Source: Paraburkholderia ultramafica (GTDB lineage Bacteria; Pseudomonadota; Gammaproteobacteria; Burkholderiales; Burkholderiaceae). Taken from it: a DNA stretch of 64,000 nucleotides. The translations under genes and the position numbers were made by a program. The stretch spans positions 186,001-250,000 of the forward strand of contig NZ_CADIKK010000002.1 in NCBI RefSeq assembly GCF_902859915.1, read 5' to 3'. The notes under the pieces are model-generated. The model did not search any database and had not been told where the DNA came from. It was given only the letters and a program-made list of their open reading frames with translations. Each line of letters opens with the position of its first letter. The stretch's first letter is position 1. This document shows, piece by piece, positions 34,998 through 43,224 of this stretch.

Positions 34998-35035
34998 AAA
35001 AACGCGCGCCTTGCAGCAACAAGGCGCGCGTTTTT
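34998..35035. terminator. Bidirectional terminator
   Basis: A perfect 16-bp stem (34998-35013 against 35020-35035) around the loop CAGCAA, with A and T runs on the two sides. It ends the small membrane protein gene and the convergent hypothetical gene. Confidence 0.95.
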
Positions 35036-35060
35036 CGTTGAACGTTCAAGCGAGGCGTGC

Positions 35061-35369
35061 TCAGCGCTCGATCTGCCGGTTCCAGCGCGTGTCCCACTGC
35101 GCGCGGTGCGCATTGATCGTGTCCCAGTCAACCACCGTCACCTTGCGCACCAGTTCGTCGACGTTGCCGAGGCTTTGCTGCATCGGCGGCGCCATCTTCG
35201 CGAGACGGTCATCACGAAGGCGGCACTTCGTCGGGAGCGTCTGGATCGCACACACTGCGCGCAGTGCGTCGCTCAGGAAGTCTTCTTCGGTGGCCATGAA
35301 TTCCGAGTGTGTCGGGTTCCAATTCGTCGGGATTGAATAGGCCGCGCGCCTTCTGGTGGCTGTCACCAT
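35061..35369 (-). CDS. Hypothetical protein at the edge of the type VI islet
   Basis: A 102-residue reading ending just before a strong terminator. The frame stays open about 45 codons upstream of the ATG to a TAG near 35505, so the true start is uncertain. Content is protein-like ('SEFMATEEDFLSDALRAVCA', 'VDELVRKVTVVDWDTINAHR'). No ribosome site is clear and no family is recognised. It may be the 3' part of a truncated gene, since the region immediately upstream appears rearranged. Confidence 0.4.
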   Translation of the reverse strand: MVTATRRRAAYSIPTNWNPTHSEFMATEEDFLSDALRAVCAIQTLPTKCRLRDDRLAKMAPPMQQSLGNVDELVRKVTVVDWDTINAHRAQWDTRWNRQIER

Positions 35370-35515
35370 CAGGCCCAGTGCCTTGGGGGGCCACGTGACG
35401 CGGATGGCCGGGGCGTTGTCCGCTTGGATGCTTGAACTCGGGCCAATACTCGTTGAGCGTAGGAGACGGGTTGGTGTGCGTTTGCGGACAGTTTCGGTAG
35501 ACCTCTAAGTGGATG

Positions 35516-35541
35516 CTTTGCGATATCGCAAAGTTTTGCGA
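35516..35541. promoter_or_regulatory. Palindrome CTTTGCG-ATAT-CGCAAAG with an extra half-site
   Basis: A perfect 18-bp dyad at 35516-35533, followed directly by TTTTGCG, so three half-sites are in a row. It lies upstream of the type VI islet genes. The same arms with the same 4-base spacing recur at 44111-44128. Confidence 0.55.
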
Positions 35542-35668
35542 CGTTTGGAGTATCTCCTCATGCGCGACAGATAGACCTGACAATTCTTTGCAGAATACCT
35601 ATGGACACCCAATCAAGGAAGTGCAGACAATCTGCCGCTCGCCTCTCGCGCGTCACAGGAGAATAAGT

Positions 35669-36040
35669 TTGGCTGGACACACACACGATAGCTGTCCGTA
35701 TCTCATCCACTCATCGCTGAACCTCTATGCGATGGTGTGCAAGCAGCTTGAAAATCCGCCGCAGGCTCACGAAAGCAATTTCCGCAACGACATGCAGGCA
35801 ATTTGTCACGGAAAGCCCAATGACCTGATGATCTGCACTTACCTTAGTCCGCTCGATGCGGTAATGGGATCGCTTGGGTTGTGTGGGGAAGATGACTATT
35901 TCTGGCCGCTTGATCTTCGCTGCCTGGACACTCGCGCTCTGATTCATGGCACAACGGATGCCCAAGGGCGCACGGAGCGGCACGCGACTGACATCGCAGA
36001 AAGCACCCATGTATTCCTGGGTCACAGGTCGAGGATATAA
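35669..36040 (+). CDS. Small protein with a PAAR-effector-type tail, first gene of the type VI islet
   Basis: A 123-residue product from TTG 35669, chosen for the AGGAGA six bases upstream. Most of the sequence is unrecognised. Its last residues ('LIHGTTDAQGRTERHATDI' to 'VFLGHRSR') match the end of the PAAR protein encoded four bases downstream ('LAHGVTDSQGRTERYPTSD' to 'IPVGHNRE'). This G-x-TD-x-x-GRT-x-R segment is common at the C-terminus of type VI PAAR and effector-associated proteins. It may be a chaperone- or adaptor-like partner, or a truncated effector carrier. Confidence 0.5.
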   Translation: MAGHTHDSCPYLIHSSLNLYAMVCKQLENPPQAHESNFRNDMQAICHGKPNDLMICTYLSPLDAVMGSLGLCGEDDYFWPLDLRCLDTRALIHGTTDAQGRTERHATDIAESTHVFLGHRSRI

Positions 36041-36043
36041 GCG

Positions 36044-36622
36044 ATGTCATTTTTTTATGCGGCAGTGGAAGGCGATCCGCTCGACAGTGGGACAGAGAGC
36101 CATGTTATTTCGACCGCTAACGTCGGCACGATTGCAGACGGGACCGGCAGACCTCGCAGGATGGCGTTTATAGGCGACGCCGCATGGTGTGCTGCGTGCA
36201 AGAGCATGGGCGTAATCGTGGGCGGCGCGCCTGTGCGTGCGGGCGGGCGCATGGTGGACAACGTGAATGGCGGCAGACTCCAGGCAGTGGGCGGCGATGA
36301 GATTCATTGCAAATGCGCGCAAGCCCCGCGGATCATCGCGGTATATGGGCGCAGCTGGACCATCCAGAACAACAGCGATAGCGAAACAAGGACTGTCGCG
36401 AGCCGTGCTACCTCTCAAAGCGCACCATCCGTCATTTACGACGAACAGTTCACGCTAAAGGACGGCAACGGCATGCCGCTGCCCGATACCTACTACACGA
36501 TCCGATTGCCTTCGGGCGAGCTGGCGCACGGCGTAACCGACTCACAGGGGCGCACGGAACGCTATCCGACTAGCGACGCTCAGCAGATTTCCATTCCAGT
36601 TGGTCACAATCGGGAGCATTAA
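36044..36622 (+). CDS. PAAR-domain spike-tip protein of type VI secretion
   Basis: A 192-residue protein. The first 95 residues are a PAAR fold with 'VISTANVGTIADGTGRPRRM', 'CAACKSMGVIVGGAPVRAGG' and 'DNVNGGRLQAVGGDEIHC'; repeated Gly and Cys/His residues would bind zinc at the tip. The last 60 residues form an extension with 'DEQFTLKDGNGMPLPDTYYT' and the GRTER tail. PAAR proteins sharpen the VgrG spike and carry effectors. The next gene, overlapping by one base, is a lysozyme, its presumed cargo. No VgrG or structural T6SS genes are in the window. Confidence 0.85.
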   Translation: MSFFYAAVEGDPLDSGTESHVISTANVGTIADGTGRPRRMAFIGDAAWCAACKSMGVIVGGAPVRAGGRMVDNVNGGRLQAVGGDEIHCKCAQAPRIIAVYGRSWTIQNNSDSETRTVASRATSQSAPSVIYDEQFTLKDGNGMPLPDTYYTIRLPSGELAHGVTDSQGRTERYPTSDAQQISIPVGHNREH

Positions 36623-37185
36623 TGTCTGAGCCACTTGGCAGTGCCGTAACGAATACAGATCCAAATTCGTGTGTAACAGTTCAATGTGCACGAATCGGAA
36701 AGCCGTGGCATATCTCGCCGCGCGGCATCGAGTTCACGGCTCAATGGGAGGCATTTCGTGCACAAATGTACGATCACGATGGTGCTGGAGGCGGCGGTAA
36801 TACAACGATTGGATACGGGCACCTTGTCCATATGGGGACAATATCCGGTGCACCATCTGAAGCGCCATATTTTAATGGCATTACTGAGGTTCAAGCCAGG
36901 CAATTACTTCATCATGACGTATGTGAGGCTGAGCGAATCGTAAATAATAGAATCTATGTTCCTCTGTTTCAGTATGAATACGATGCAATTGTTGATTTTA
37001 TCTATAATCATCGAAGCCATAATGATGATTTCTTTGCTCTCGTCAATTCCGGACATTACGATCAAGTGCCAGCGGCATTTTCGCAGTACACAAGCGCTCA
37101 CGGCGCGCATCCGTTAGGGTTGGTTAGGCGCCGTCGAGCCACAGGTCGTTTATTTGCCACTGGGAATTATGATGCGAATCACTAA
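36622..37185 (+). CDS. GH24 (T4-type) lysozyme, probable type VI effector
   Basis: A 187-residue muramidase. The fold signature is at residues 34-70: catalytic Glu43 (QWEAF), Asp51 or Asp53 (MYDHDG) and Thr62 in TTIGYGHLVH, as in T4 lysozyme Glu11/Asp20/Thr26. There is no signal peptide, so delivery to a target cell periplasm needs a machine; the upstream PAAR gene overlaps it by one base. It would cut peptidoglycan between NAM and NAG. The following overlapping gene encodes a secreted LprI-like lysozyme inhibitor, which completes a toxin-immunity pair. Base composition is clearly less GC-rich than the neighbours. Confidence 0.85.
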   Translation: MSEPLGSAVTNTDPNSCVTVQCARIGKPWHISPRGIEFTAQWEAFRAQMYDHDGAGGGGNTTIGYGHLVHMGTISGAPSEAPYFNGITEVQARQLLHHDVCEAERIVNNRIYVPLFQYEYDAIVDFIYNHRSHNDDFFALVNSGHYDQVPAAFSQYTSAHGAHPLGLVRRRRATGRLFATGNYDANH

Positions 37186-37624
37186 AGTAGCACTGTTACT
37201 GGTCCTGGTGTGCGCGACTTCAACTGCGTTTGCCGACGCTAGTTGCGAAGCAAAGGCGAAGACGCGTGATGACTATCTTGCGTGTACGAATACAGACACA
37301 AAAAATATTTTGAGCGATGCGGAAAAGCTTTATCAAAATCTCCGATCCAATTTAAAGGATGAGAAATTGGTAGAGCTGGAGCGGAATCACGAAATATGGA
37401 GGAATAAATTGCAATCCGATTGCAAGTTATTCGGAATTGCATTCAATGACTGGACGGATAATTATATGCCAGACACTGATTTTCAGGTGGCTGCATGCAA
37501 GGAGGATGTCGTCAAGCGACAACTTGAATTTTATGAGTGGCTATCTTGTCCCGGTGATATGGAGTCGTCCAAAAGCCCAAAATGTTCAACAATAAAACGG
37601 GTTCTTGGTCATGAAGCCCGTTAG
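37172..37624 (+). CDS. LprI-like periplasmic lysozyme inhibitor, probable immunity protein
   Basis: About 150 residues with a clear signal peptide (MRITKV, hydrophobic core, AFA). ATG 37172 suits GGGAA upstream; ATG 37169 is the alternative. It overlaps the lysozyme 3' end by 14 bases. The mature part has the LprI/DUF1311 layout: spaced Cys residues ('ASCEAKAKTRDDYLACTNTD'), a long helix 'DAEKLYQNLRSNLKDEKLVE' and 'NHEIWRNKLQSDCKLFG'. LprI family members inhibit lysozyme in the periplasm, where it would protect the producer from the effector encoded just upstream. Confidence 0.8.
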   Translation: MRITKVALLLVLVCATSTAFADASCEAKAKTRDDYLACTNTDTKNILSDAEKLYQNLRSNLKDEKLVELERNHEIWRNKLQSDCKLFGIAFNDWTDNYMPDTDFQVAACKEDVVKRQLEFYEWLSCPGDMESSKSPKCSTIKRVLGHEAR

Positions 37625-37915
37625 CTTCGCAATTGTACCGTTGTGCTTCACTTTCGCCGCGCCCTTATTTGCGAAGACGATATATCGGATGAGTTCGATT
37701 ACAAAAAGATCGAATCGTCGTCCCGGTATTTTGCCGGACGCACTCGCGCTGAGATTGACCACTTGTGCAAGACTGATGAGCACGCGGCCACAATGGATTT
37801 GTCTGCTTGCGCCCAATTGCGCTTTGAGGGGGCTATTATTGATTTCTGGGATTGCATGACTCAAATAACAAGGCGTCGTCTTGATGATTTAACCAAGCCG
37901 AACGCGGACGATTGA
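37611..37915 (+). pseudogene. Second LprI-like immunity gene, frameshifted
   Basis: ATG 37611 begins a good signal peptide ('MKPVSFAIVPLCFTFAAPLF') that goes out of frame after about 20 codons. From 37673 another frame supplies the rest: EDDISDEFDYKKIES, then 'TMDLSACAQLRFEGAIIDFW' and a C-terminal helix. Restoring one base near 37672 would join signal and mature part. The Cys-containing helix resembles the LprI family. It overlaps the preceding gene by 14 bases. Either a real 1-base deletion or a sequencing error is possible. Confidence 0.65.
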
Positions 37916-38008
37916 TCGAAGTCACGCGTCAATTCGGCGGGGTTAAATCGATCCAGATCTGGAAAAAACAACGCACCGTCGCGGGGCGTTTCACTTTGAG
38001 TTCAAAAC
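37916..38008. other. Gap before the hydroxyacid dehydrogenase
   Basis: The composition returns to GC-rich across this gap, marking the right edge of the islet. No gene or clear terminator. Confidence 0.35.
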
Positions 38009-39013
38009 ATGACTAAAACTTTCGGCACAAACCCGGTTCCCGTGGTGGGCATCATTGAACCGGGCTATGCCGACTACACCATCGAGCGAACCGTGCTGGC
38101 CCAGATCGGCGCGCAAGTGCGCAGCCTTCAATGGGGCACAAACCGGGCTGATCTGCTCAATCAGCTTGAGCAGGTCGATGTAGTACTGGTGCGCGATGTG
38201 CCGCTCAACGCGGAAGCGATTGCCCGCATGAAGCCAGGTAGCGGCATCGTCCGCTACGGCGTGGGAGTCGATACCGTCGATCTCGATGCCGCCACCGCCC
38301 GGGGTATCCGGGTGGCCAATGTGCCTGACTACGGCGCCGATATCGAGGTGAGCGACCACGCAGCCGCGCTTACGCTCGCGCTCGCGAGGCGCATCGTTTC
38401 GCGACACGGGCAGGTGATGCAGGGTCAGTGGAACATCGGGCAACGTGAACCGATCTTCCGGCTCGCCGGTTCCACGTTGGGCCTGATTGGATTCGGCCGG
38501 ATAGCGCGTGCCTACCTGGCCAGAATGCGGGCCTTCGGAATCCGCGAAGTGCTGGTGCATGACCCTTTCGTCAGTGCCATAGAACTGGCTCAACACAAGG
38601 TCGTCGGCGTTGATGCCGACGAGATATTTCGCCGCGCCCGGATCATTTCGCTTCATGCCCCCGCTTCGGCTGCGAATCATCATCTGGTCAACGAGCGCAC
38701 GCTGGACCTGATGCGCCCGGATGCCTGCCTCATCAACACCTCGCGTGGCGCGCTGGTCGATACGGCTGCGCTGGCGCAGGCGCTGGCCGAGCGCAAGATA
38801 TTTGGCGCGGCGCTCGATGTTCAGGAAGTCGAACCGATGCCCGACACGTCGCCATTGCGTGAGCTGCCCAACGTGATCTTGAGTGACCACGTAGGCTGGT
38901 ACTCGGAGGCGAGCGTGGCAAGTCTTCAGGAAGGCGCGGCCCTGGCCGCGCTCGAAATTCTCACGACCGGTACTCCGACCAACTGGGTAAACCGCTGGTC
39001 GAGCAAGCAATAA
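38009..39013 (+). CDS. NAD-dependent D-2-hydroxyacid dehydrogenase family
   Basis: 334 residues. The substrate domain has 'YGVGVDTVDLDAATARGI' and 'VANVPDYGADIEVSDHAAAL'. The cofactor domain has GLIGFGRIA at about residue 157, and the catalytic Arg in 'LINTSRGALVDTAAL'. The expected Glu is in the 'ALDVQEVEPMPDTSPL' region and the His in 'ILSDHVGWYSEASV'. The layout is nearest to the C-terminal-binding-protein/phosphoglycerate-dehydrogenase-like branch. The substrate is unknown. Its ribosome site is weak. A relic resembling the end of an MFS permease follows, so a transporter partner may have been lost. Confidence 0.85.
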   Translation: MTKTFGTNPVPVVGIIEPGYADYTIERTVLAQIGAQVRSLQWGTNRADLLNQLEQVDVVLVRDVPLNAEAIARMKPGSGIVRYGVGVDTVDLDAATARGIRVANVPDYGADIEVSDHAAALTLALARRIVSRHGQVMQGQWNIGQREPIFRLAGSTLGLIGFGRIARAYLARMRAFGIREVLVHDPFVSAIELAQHKVVGVDADEIFRRARIISLHAPASAANHHLVNERTLDLMRPDACLINTSRGALVDTAALAQALAERKIFGAALDVQEVEPMPDTSPLRELPNVILSDHVGWYSEASVASLQEGAALAALEILTTGTPTNWVNRWSSKQ

Positions 39014-39078
39014 GCCCCAAGCATTTCCCGCGCAACTCAATAACAATCTGGAGACTCACCAGCAGTACTAACGCGGGA

Positions 39079-39159
39079 ATGATGGCCCTGGCAGGCATCC
39101 TCCTGGTGGGCGGAATGCTTGCCCTGCTGGCAGTTCCAGCCCGGCTGGTCAACAAGTAG
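39079..39159 (+). pseudogene. C-terminal relic of an MFS permease (26 codons)
   Basis: The frame encodes one membrane span, 'MMALAGILLVGGMLALLAVP' followed by ARLVNK and a stop. This is the usual ending of aromatic-acid or dicarboxylate MFS permeases in Burkholderia. The upstream remainder is missing. It could instead be expressed as a tiny membrane protein. Confidence 0.4.
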
Positions 39160-39205
39160 TAACGTTTGCGCCGGAATGCGGTGCCCCCTTTGCATCGCGA
39201 TTCCT

Positions 39206-39425
39206 TTACGCGTCGATCCGTGTTTCACGCTGTTCGGTGAGACGCGGCTTCACCGCTTCCCACACCGCGTCGGGCACATGCGTTTGCGCGACCAGCGTCA
39301 CCGCTTCGCTCCATTCGAGCGCCGCGCGTTCGCGCCCGGTGAAGAACGGCGCTTCGCGCCACGCCGCCACCGTGGCGAGACGCCGCTCGGTTTCGCCGTG
39401 CTTGCGCGCGTTCCTGATCGTAAAT
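39206..39425 (-). pseudogene. 3' relic of a carboxymuconolactone-decarboxylase/AhpD-like gene
   Basis: About 60 codons read ARKHGETERRLATVAAWRE, then 'APFFTGRERAALEWSEAVTL' and 'VAQTHVPDAVWEAVKPRLTE', the second half of the CMD domain of small AhpD-like proteins. The N-terminal half, with the CxxC or active-site part, is not present upstream, and the end is truncated. It is divergent from the MocR gene. CMD genes are frequent partners of MocR regulators, so the original regulatory pair seems to have decayed. Confidence 0.65.
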
Positions 39426-39517
39426 GTCCGCTCCGATGGCGGCGACGGAGGTAAGCTTACGTCTGCCATTGGTCTTTCGAAATAACCATTTCCCGGATAT
39501 TTGAGGTAACCACTCGA

Positions 39518-40999
39518 ATGGACATCCATATCGCGGTCGAAGGGCATCACGATCTGTCCGGACAGATCTATCGGCAGTTGCGCGCCGGCATACTCGAAGG
39601 GCGCCTGGCAGGCGGCATGCGGCTGCCGTCCACGCGCGATCTCGCGACGCAACTGGGCGTGTCGCGCAAGACCACGCTCGACGTCTTCGAGCGGCTGCTC
39701 TCCGAAGGCTATCTGAGCGCGCGCGCCGGTTCGGGCACCTTCGTCGCGGACGGCCTCGAGCGTCTGCCGGTGGAGCGCCCCGCACAGGCGCGGGCCGCCG
39801 AGTCGTCACGCGAGCAGGCGAAGTCGAAGGCCAAAGCCGCTGCCGCGCGCGCCCAGCCGCTGTGGGAGCAGATGCCCGAGAGCTTTCCGCTGCCGCGGCC
39901 GTCGGTGCCGTCGCCGCAAGATTTCGTCGGCGGCGCGACCGACAAGGCGCTGTTCCCCTTCGACGTCTGGCGCCGCTGCGTGAATCACGCGTTGCGTGCG
40001 CAAGCGCGCGGTCCCGGCACGTATCGCGAGGTGGCTGGCGAACAGGAGCTGCGTCTCGCGATCTCGCGCTACCTCGCGTTCAACCGCGCGGTGTCGAGCA
40101 ACTGGGAAGACGTGATCGTGACGCAAGGCGCGCAGCACGCGCTCGATCTGATGGCGCGCATCACCTTGCGGCCGGGCGAAGTCGCCGCCATCGAAGACCC
40201 CGGCTATCCGCCTGCGCATGCGTGCTTCACGGCCACCGGCGCGCGCGTCGTGCCGGTGCCGGTGGACCGCGAAGGGTTGATCGTCAGCAAGCTGCCGGAC
40301 AAGGCGCGGCTCGTCTACGTGACGCCGTCACATCAGTTTCCGCTCGGCATGCCGATGAGCCTGGAGCGTCGCGTCGAGCTGCTCGAATGGGCGCAGAAGC
40401 GCGGCGCGGTGATCATCGAGGACGACTACGACTGCGAGTACCGCTTCGAAGGCCGGCCGATGGAGCCGCTGAAAAGCCTCGACCGCGCCGGACTGGTCGC
40501 CTACGTGGGCACCTTTTCAAAGACGATCTTTCCGGAACTGCGGGTGGGTTACCTGGTGCCGCCGGCATCGCTCTATGGTCCGCTCGTCAAGGCGCGCCAG
40601 ATTGCCGACTGTCACGGCTGCACGCTTACGCAAACGGCGCTCGCGTCGTTCATACTCAACGGCGACTTCGCCAGGCACCTGCGGCGCATGCACAAGATCT
40701 ACGCGCAACGTCGCGCGATGCTGCTCGACCATCTGCGCGGCGACCTCGCGCGCTGGTTCGAACTGATCGTGCCGACCGCGGGCATCCACATGGCGGCGCG
40801 TCTGCGCGCGCCGTTGACGGAGGAGGTACTCGTGAGCGCGGCGCGCGAAGCGTCGATCGGGCTCTATGGGCTCGCGCCGTTTTATCTGCACGCGCAGCCG
40901 CAACCCGGGTTGATGTTCGGCTACGGCAGCATCGCGGTCGAACATATCGACGCGGCGCTCACGACACTCGCCCGCATCCTGCCGCGCGTTGCGCCATGA
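39518..40999 (+). CDS. MocR/PdxR-type regulator (GntR HTH fused to aminotransferase domain)
   Basis: A 493-residue protein. Residues about 10-75 are a GntR winged helix ('GQIYRQLRAGILEGRLAGGM', 'LPSTRDLATQLGVSRKTTLD'). The rest is a fold-type I aminotransferase-like domain, with PLP Lys in 'GTFSKTIFPELRVGY' and 'VIIEDDYDCEYRFEGRP' carrying the PLP-ring Asp. MocR proteins usually sense PLP or an amino compound and regulate a divergent gene. Here the divergent gene (CMD-like) is only a fragment, so its present target is unclear. Confidence 0.92.
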   Translation: MDIHIAVEGHHDLSGQIYRQLRAGILEGRLAGGMRLPSTRDLATQLGVSRKTTLDVFERLLSEGYLSARAGSGTFVADGLERLPVERPAQARAAESSREQAKSKAKAAAARAQPLWEQMPESFPLPRPSVPSPQDFVGGATDKALFPFDVWRRCVNHALRAQARGPGTYREVAGEQELRLAISRYLAFNRAVSSNWEDVIVTQGAQHALDLMARITLRPGEVAAIEDPGYPPAHACFTATGARVVPVPVDREGLIVSKLPDKARLVYVTPSHQFPLGMPMSLERRVELLEWAQKRGAVIIEDDYDCEYRFEGRPMEPLKSLDRAGLVAYVGTFSKTIFPELRVGYLVPPASLYGPLVKARQIADCHGCTLTQTALASFILNGDFARHLRRMHKIYAQRRAMLLDHLRGDLARWFELIVPTAGIHMAARLRAPLTEEVLVSAAREASIGLYGLAPFYLHAQPQPGLMFGYGSIAVEHIDAALTTLARILPRVAP

Positions 41000-41154
41000 C
41001 GGCGCGAACAGTCATCCAGATTACTTGAGCCTATCTGACGCCATACAGATTGGTGTCACAAAGCCACCGTACTCTTGCGCCTCTGTAATTGTTTGTAAGG
41101 CAAGCCGGCCGTTTGGCCCGGCTCGATCACACGACAAAACGGAGGGGCGTAAGA

Positions 41155-43224
41155 ATGAGACTGATGTTGATGAGAGGGAAGCGGCTGCGCACACGCAGCG
41201 CGATCGGCACGCTGGGTGCGTTGAGCACACTCGGCGCAATCGGCATGACGGCATGCAGCAGTAGCATCGACACGCCGCCGGCGCAGGTAGCCAACGGCAC
41301 GACCGCGACGCTGGCGTTGCTGGAAACCACCGACATTCACACCAACCTGCTCAGCTACGACTACTACAAGCTGGCCGAAGACAAGTCGCTCGGACTGGAG
41401 CGCACGGCGACGCTGATCGCCGCAGCGCGCAAGGAATTCCCCAACACGATGTTGCTCGACGACGGCGACACGATCCAGGGCACCGCGCTCGCCGACTATC
41501 AGGCGCAGGTCGCGCCGGTCGATTGCAAGACCACGCTGGGTGTCTACAAGGTGATGAACCTGCTGAAGTACGACGCGGGCACGATCGGCAATCACGAATT
41601 CAACTACGGCCTGCCGTTCCTCGCGCAGGTCACCGGCAGCGCGTTCGACGTGCCGAACATGAGCCCGGTGGCTTCGCAGCCGGCATGCGCGGGGCCGAAC
41701 TTTCCGCTGGTGCTGTCCAACGTGCTCGGCGCGAAATCGCAGCAGCCGATCTTCAAGCCGTACACGATTCTCGAACGTACGCTGAGCGCCACCACGCCCG
41801 ACGGCAAGACCGTCACCGTGCCGGTCAAGGTCGGCGTGATCGGCTTCACACCGCCCGCGATCATGGCGTGGGACAAGCGCTGGCTCGACCGTAACGTTTA
41901 CACGCAGGGACTGGTGGAAAGCGCAGCGAAGTACGTGCCGGAAATGAAGGCGAAGGGCGCGCAGATCATCGTCGCGATGTCGCATGGCGGGCTCGACAAT
42001 TCCACCTACTCGCCGTCGATGGAAAACGGCAGCTACTACCTGTCCAAAGTGGCCGGCATCGACGCGATGCTGATCGGCCACTCGCACCAGGTGTTCCCCG
42101 ACAAAAACAGCACAGTCGCGCAATTCAACCTGCCTGGCGTCGACAAGGTGAAGGGCACCGTCAACGGCGTACCGACCGTGATGGCGAATTTCTGGGGCAA
42201 GCATCTCGGTGTGATCAAGCTCGCGCTGAACTACACGAACGGCACGTGGACGGTAGACCGCAGCGCCAGCACCGCTGAAGCGCGCTCGATCCAGAATGCG
42301 GACAAGACGTATGTGACGGTCGACCCGGCGATCTCGCAGGCGATCGCCGCCGAACACGCCGCGACCATCAACTACGTGAAGACGCCGGTCGGCACGACGG
42401 ACTTCCGCATGACCACGTACTTCGCCGATGTCGGCGACGTGTCGGCGATCGAGATCGTCAACCAGGCGCAGGCGGCCTACGTGCAGGACTACATCGCCGC
42501 GAATCTGCCGCAATATGCGGGGCTTCCGGTGCTGTCGGTGAGCGCGCCGTTCAAGAGCGGTTTCGGCGGCGGCAACGATTTCACCGATGTCGCGCAAGGC
42601 AATGTCGCCATCAACAACGCGGCCGACCTGTACCTCTATCCGAACACGATCTATGCGGTGAAGGTCACGGGCGCCGAGCTGAAGGCCTGGCTCGAAACCG
42701 CGGCGCAGCGCTTCAACAAGATCGATCCGGCCAACACGGCGGCGCAGGCGCTGGTCAGCACCTATCCGGGCTATAACTTCGACATGATCACGTCGAAGGA
42801 TTTCAGCTACGAGATCGACGTCACACAGGCGGTCGGCAGCCGGATTCGCGACCTGAAATACCAGGGCGCGGCGATTTCGGATACGCAGTCGTTCATCGTC
42901 GCGACCAACAACTATCGCGCGAGCGGCGGCGGCAATTTCCCGGGGCTCGACGGCAGCAAGACGATTTACGCGTCGCCGGATGCGAGCCGCGACGTGTTGA
43001 TCGCCTATATCAAGAAGGTGCAGGCGATCAAGGCGGCGAGCAACGGCAGCGATCGCAGCTGGCACTTCACGAAGGTGGCGACAACCGGCCCGGTGACGTT
43101 CACGTCGGCGCCGAACCTCGTCGCGCTCGCACAAGCCGACGGCATCGCCAACGTCAGCCAGATCAAGGCCGACGACGGCAGCGGCAAGGGACTCGCGGTC
43201 TACTCGGTGGACCTCAGCCAATGA
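41155..43224 (+). CDS. 2',3'-cyclic-nucleotide 2'-phosphodiesterase/3'-nucleotidase-type periplasmic enzyme
   Basis: 689 residues from ATG 41155, with GGAGGGG upstream. The N-terminus is a charged stretch plus a hydrophobic segment, with a possible lipobox before Cys34 (GMTAC). The metallophosphatase domain has the ligands TTDIHTN, DDGDTIQG, GNHEFNYG, SHGGLDN and GHSHQVF. The C-terminal 5'-nucleotidase domain carries 'NDFTDVAQGNVAINNAADLY' and 'YRASGGGNFPGL'. It matches the CpdB layout. It degrades extracellular cyclic and 3'-nucleotides to nucleosides. The next gene overlaps its stop by four bases. Confidence 0.88.
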   Translation: MRLMLMRGKRLRTRSAIGTLGALSTLGAIGMTACSSSIDTPPAQVANGTTATLALLETTDIHTNLLSYDYYKLAEDKSLGLERTATLIAAARKEFPNTMLLDDGDTIQGTALADYQAQVAPVDCKTTLGVYKVMNLLKYDAGTIGNHEFNYGLPFLAQVTGSAFDVPNMSPVASQPACAGPNFPLVLSNVLGAKSQQPIFKPYTILERTLSATTPDGKTVTVPVKVGVIGFTPPAIMAWDKRWLDRNVYTQGLVESAAKYVPEMKAKGAQIIVAMSHGGLDNSTYSPSMENGSYYLSKVAGIDAMLIGHSHQVFPDKNSTVAQFNLPGVDKVKGTVNGVPTVMANFWGKHLGVIKLALNYTNGTWTVDRSASTAEARSIQNADKTYVTVDPAISQAIAAEHAATINYVKTPVGTTDFRMTTYFADVGDVSAIEIVNQAQAAYVQDYIAANLPQYAGLPVLSVSAPFKSGFGGGNDFTDVAQGNVAINNAADLYLYPNTIYAVKVTGAELKAWLETAAQRFNKIDPANTAAQALVSTYPGYNFDMITSKDFSYEIDVTQAVGSRIRDLKYQGAAISDTQSFIVATNNYRASGGGNFPGLDGSKTIYASPDASRDVLIAYIKKVQAIKAASNGSDRSWHFTKVATTGPVTFTSAPNLVALAQADGIANVSQIKADDGSGKGLAVYSVDLSQ

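Noticed and set aside
41080..41100. CTGTAAT...TTGTAAG upstream of the nucleotidase gene as a Pho box
   Set aside because: The direct-repeat spacing is 10 rather than 11 bases and the consensus match is poor.
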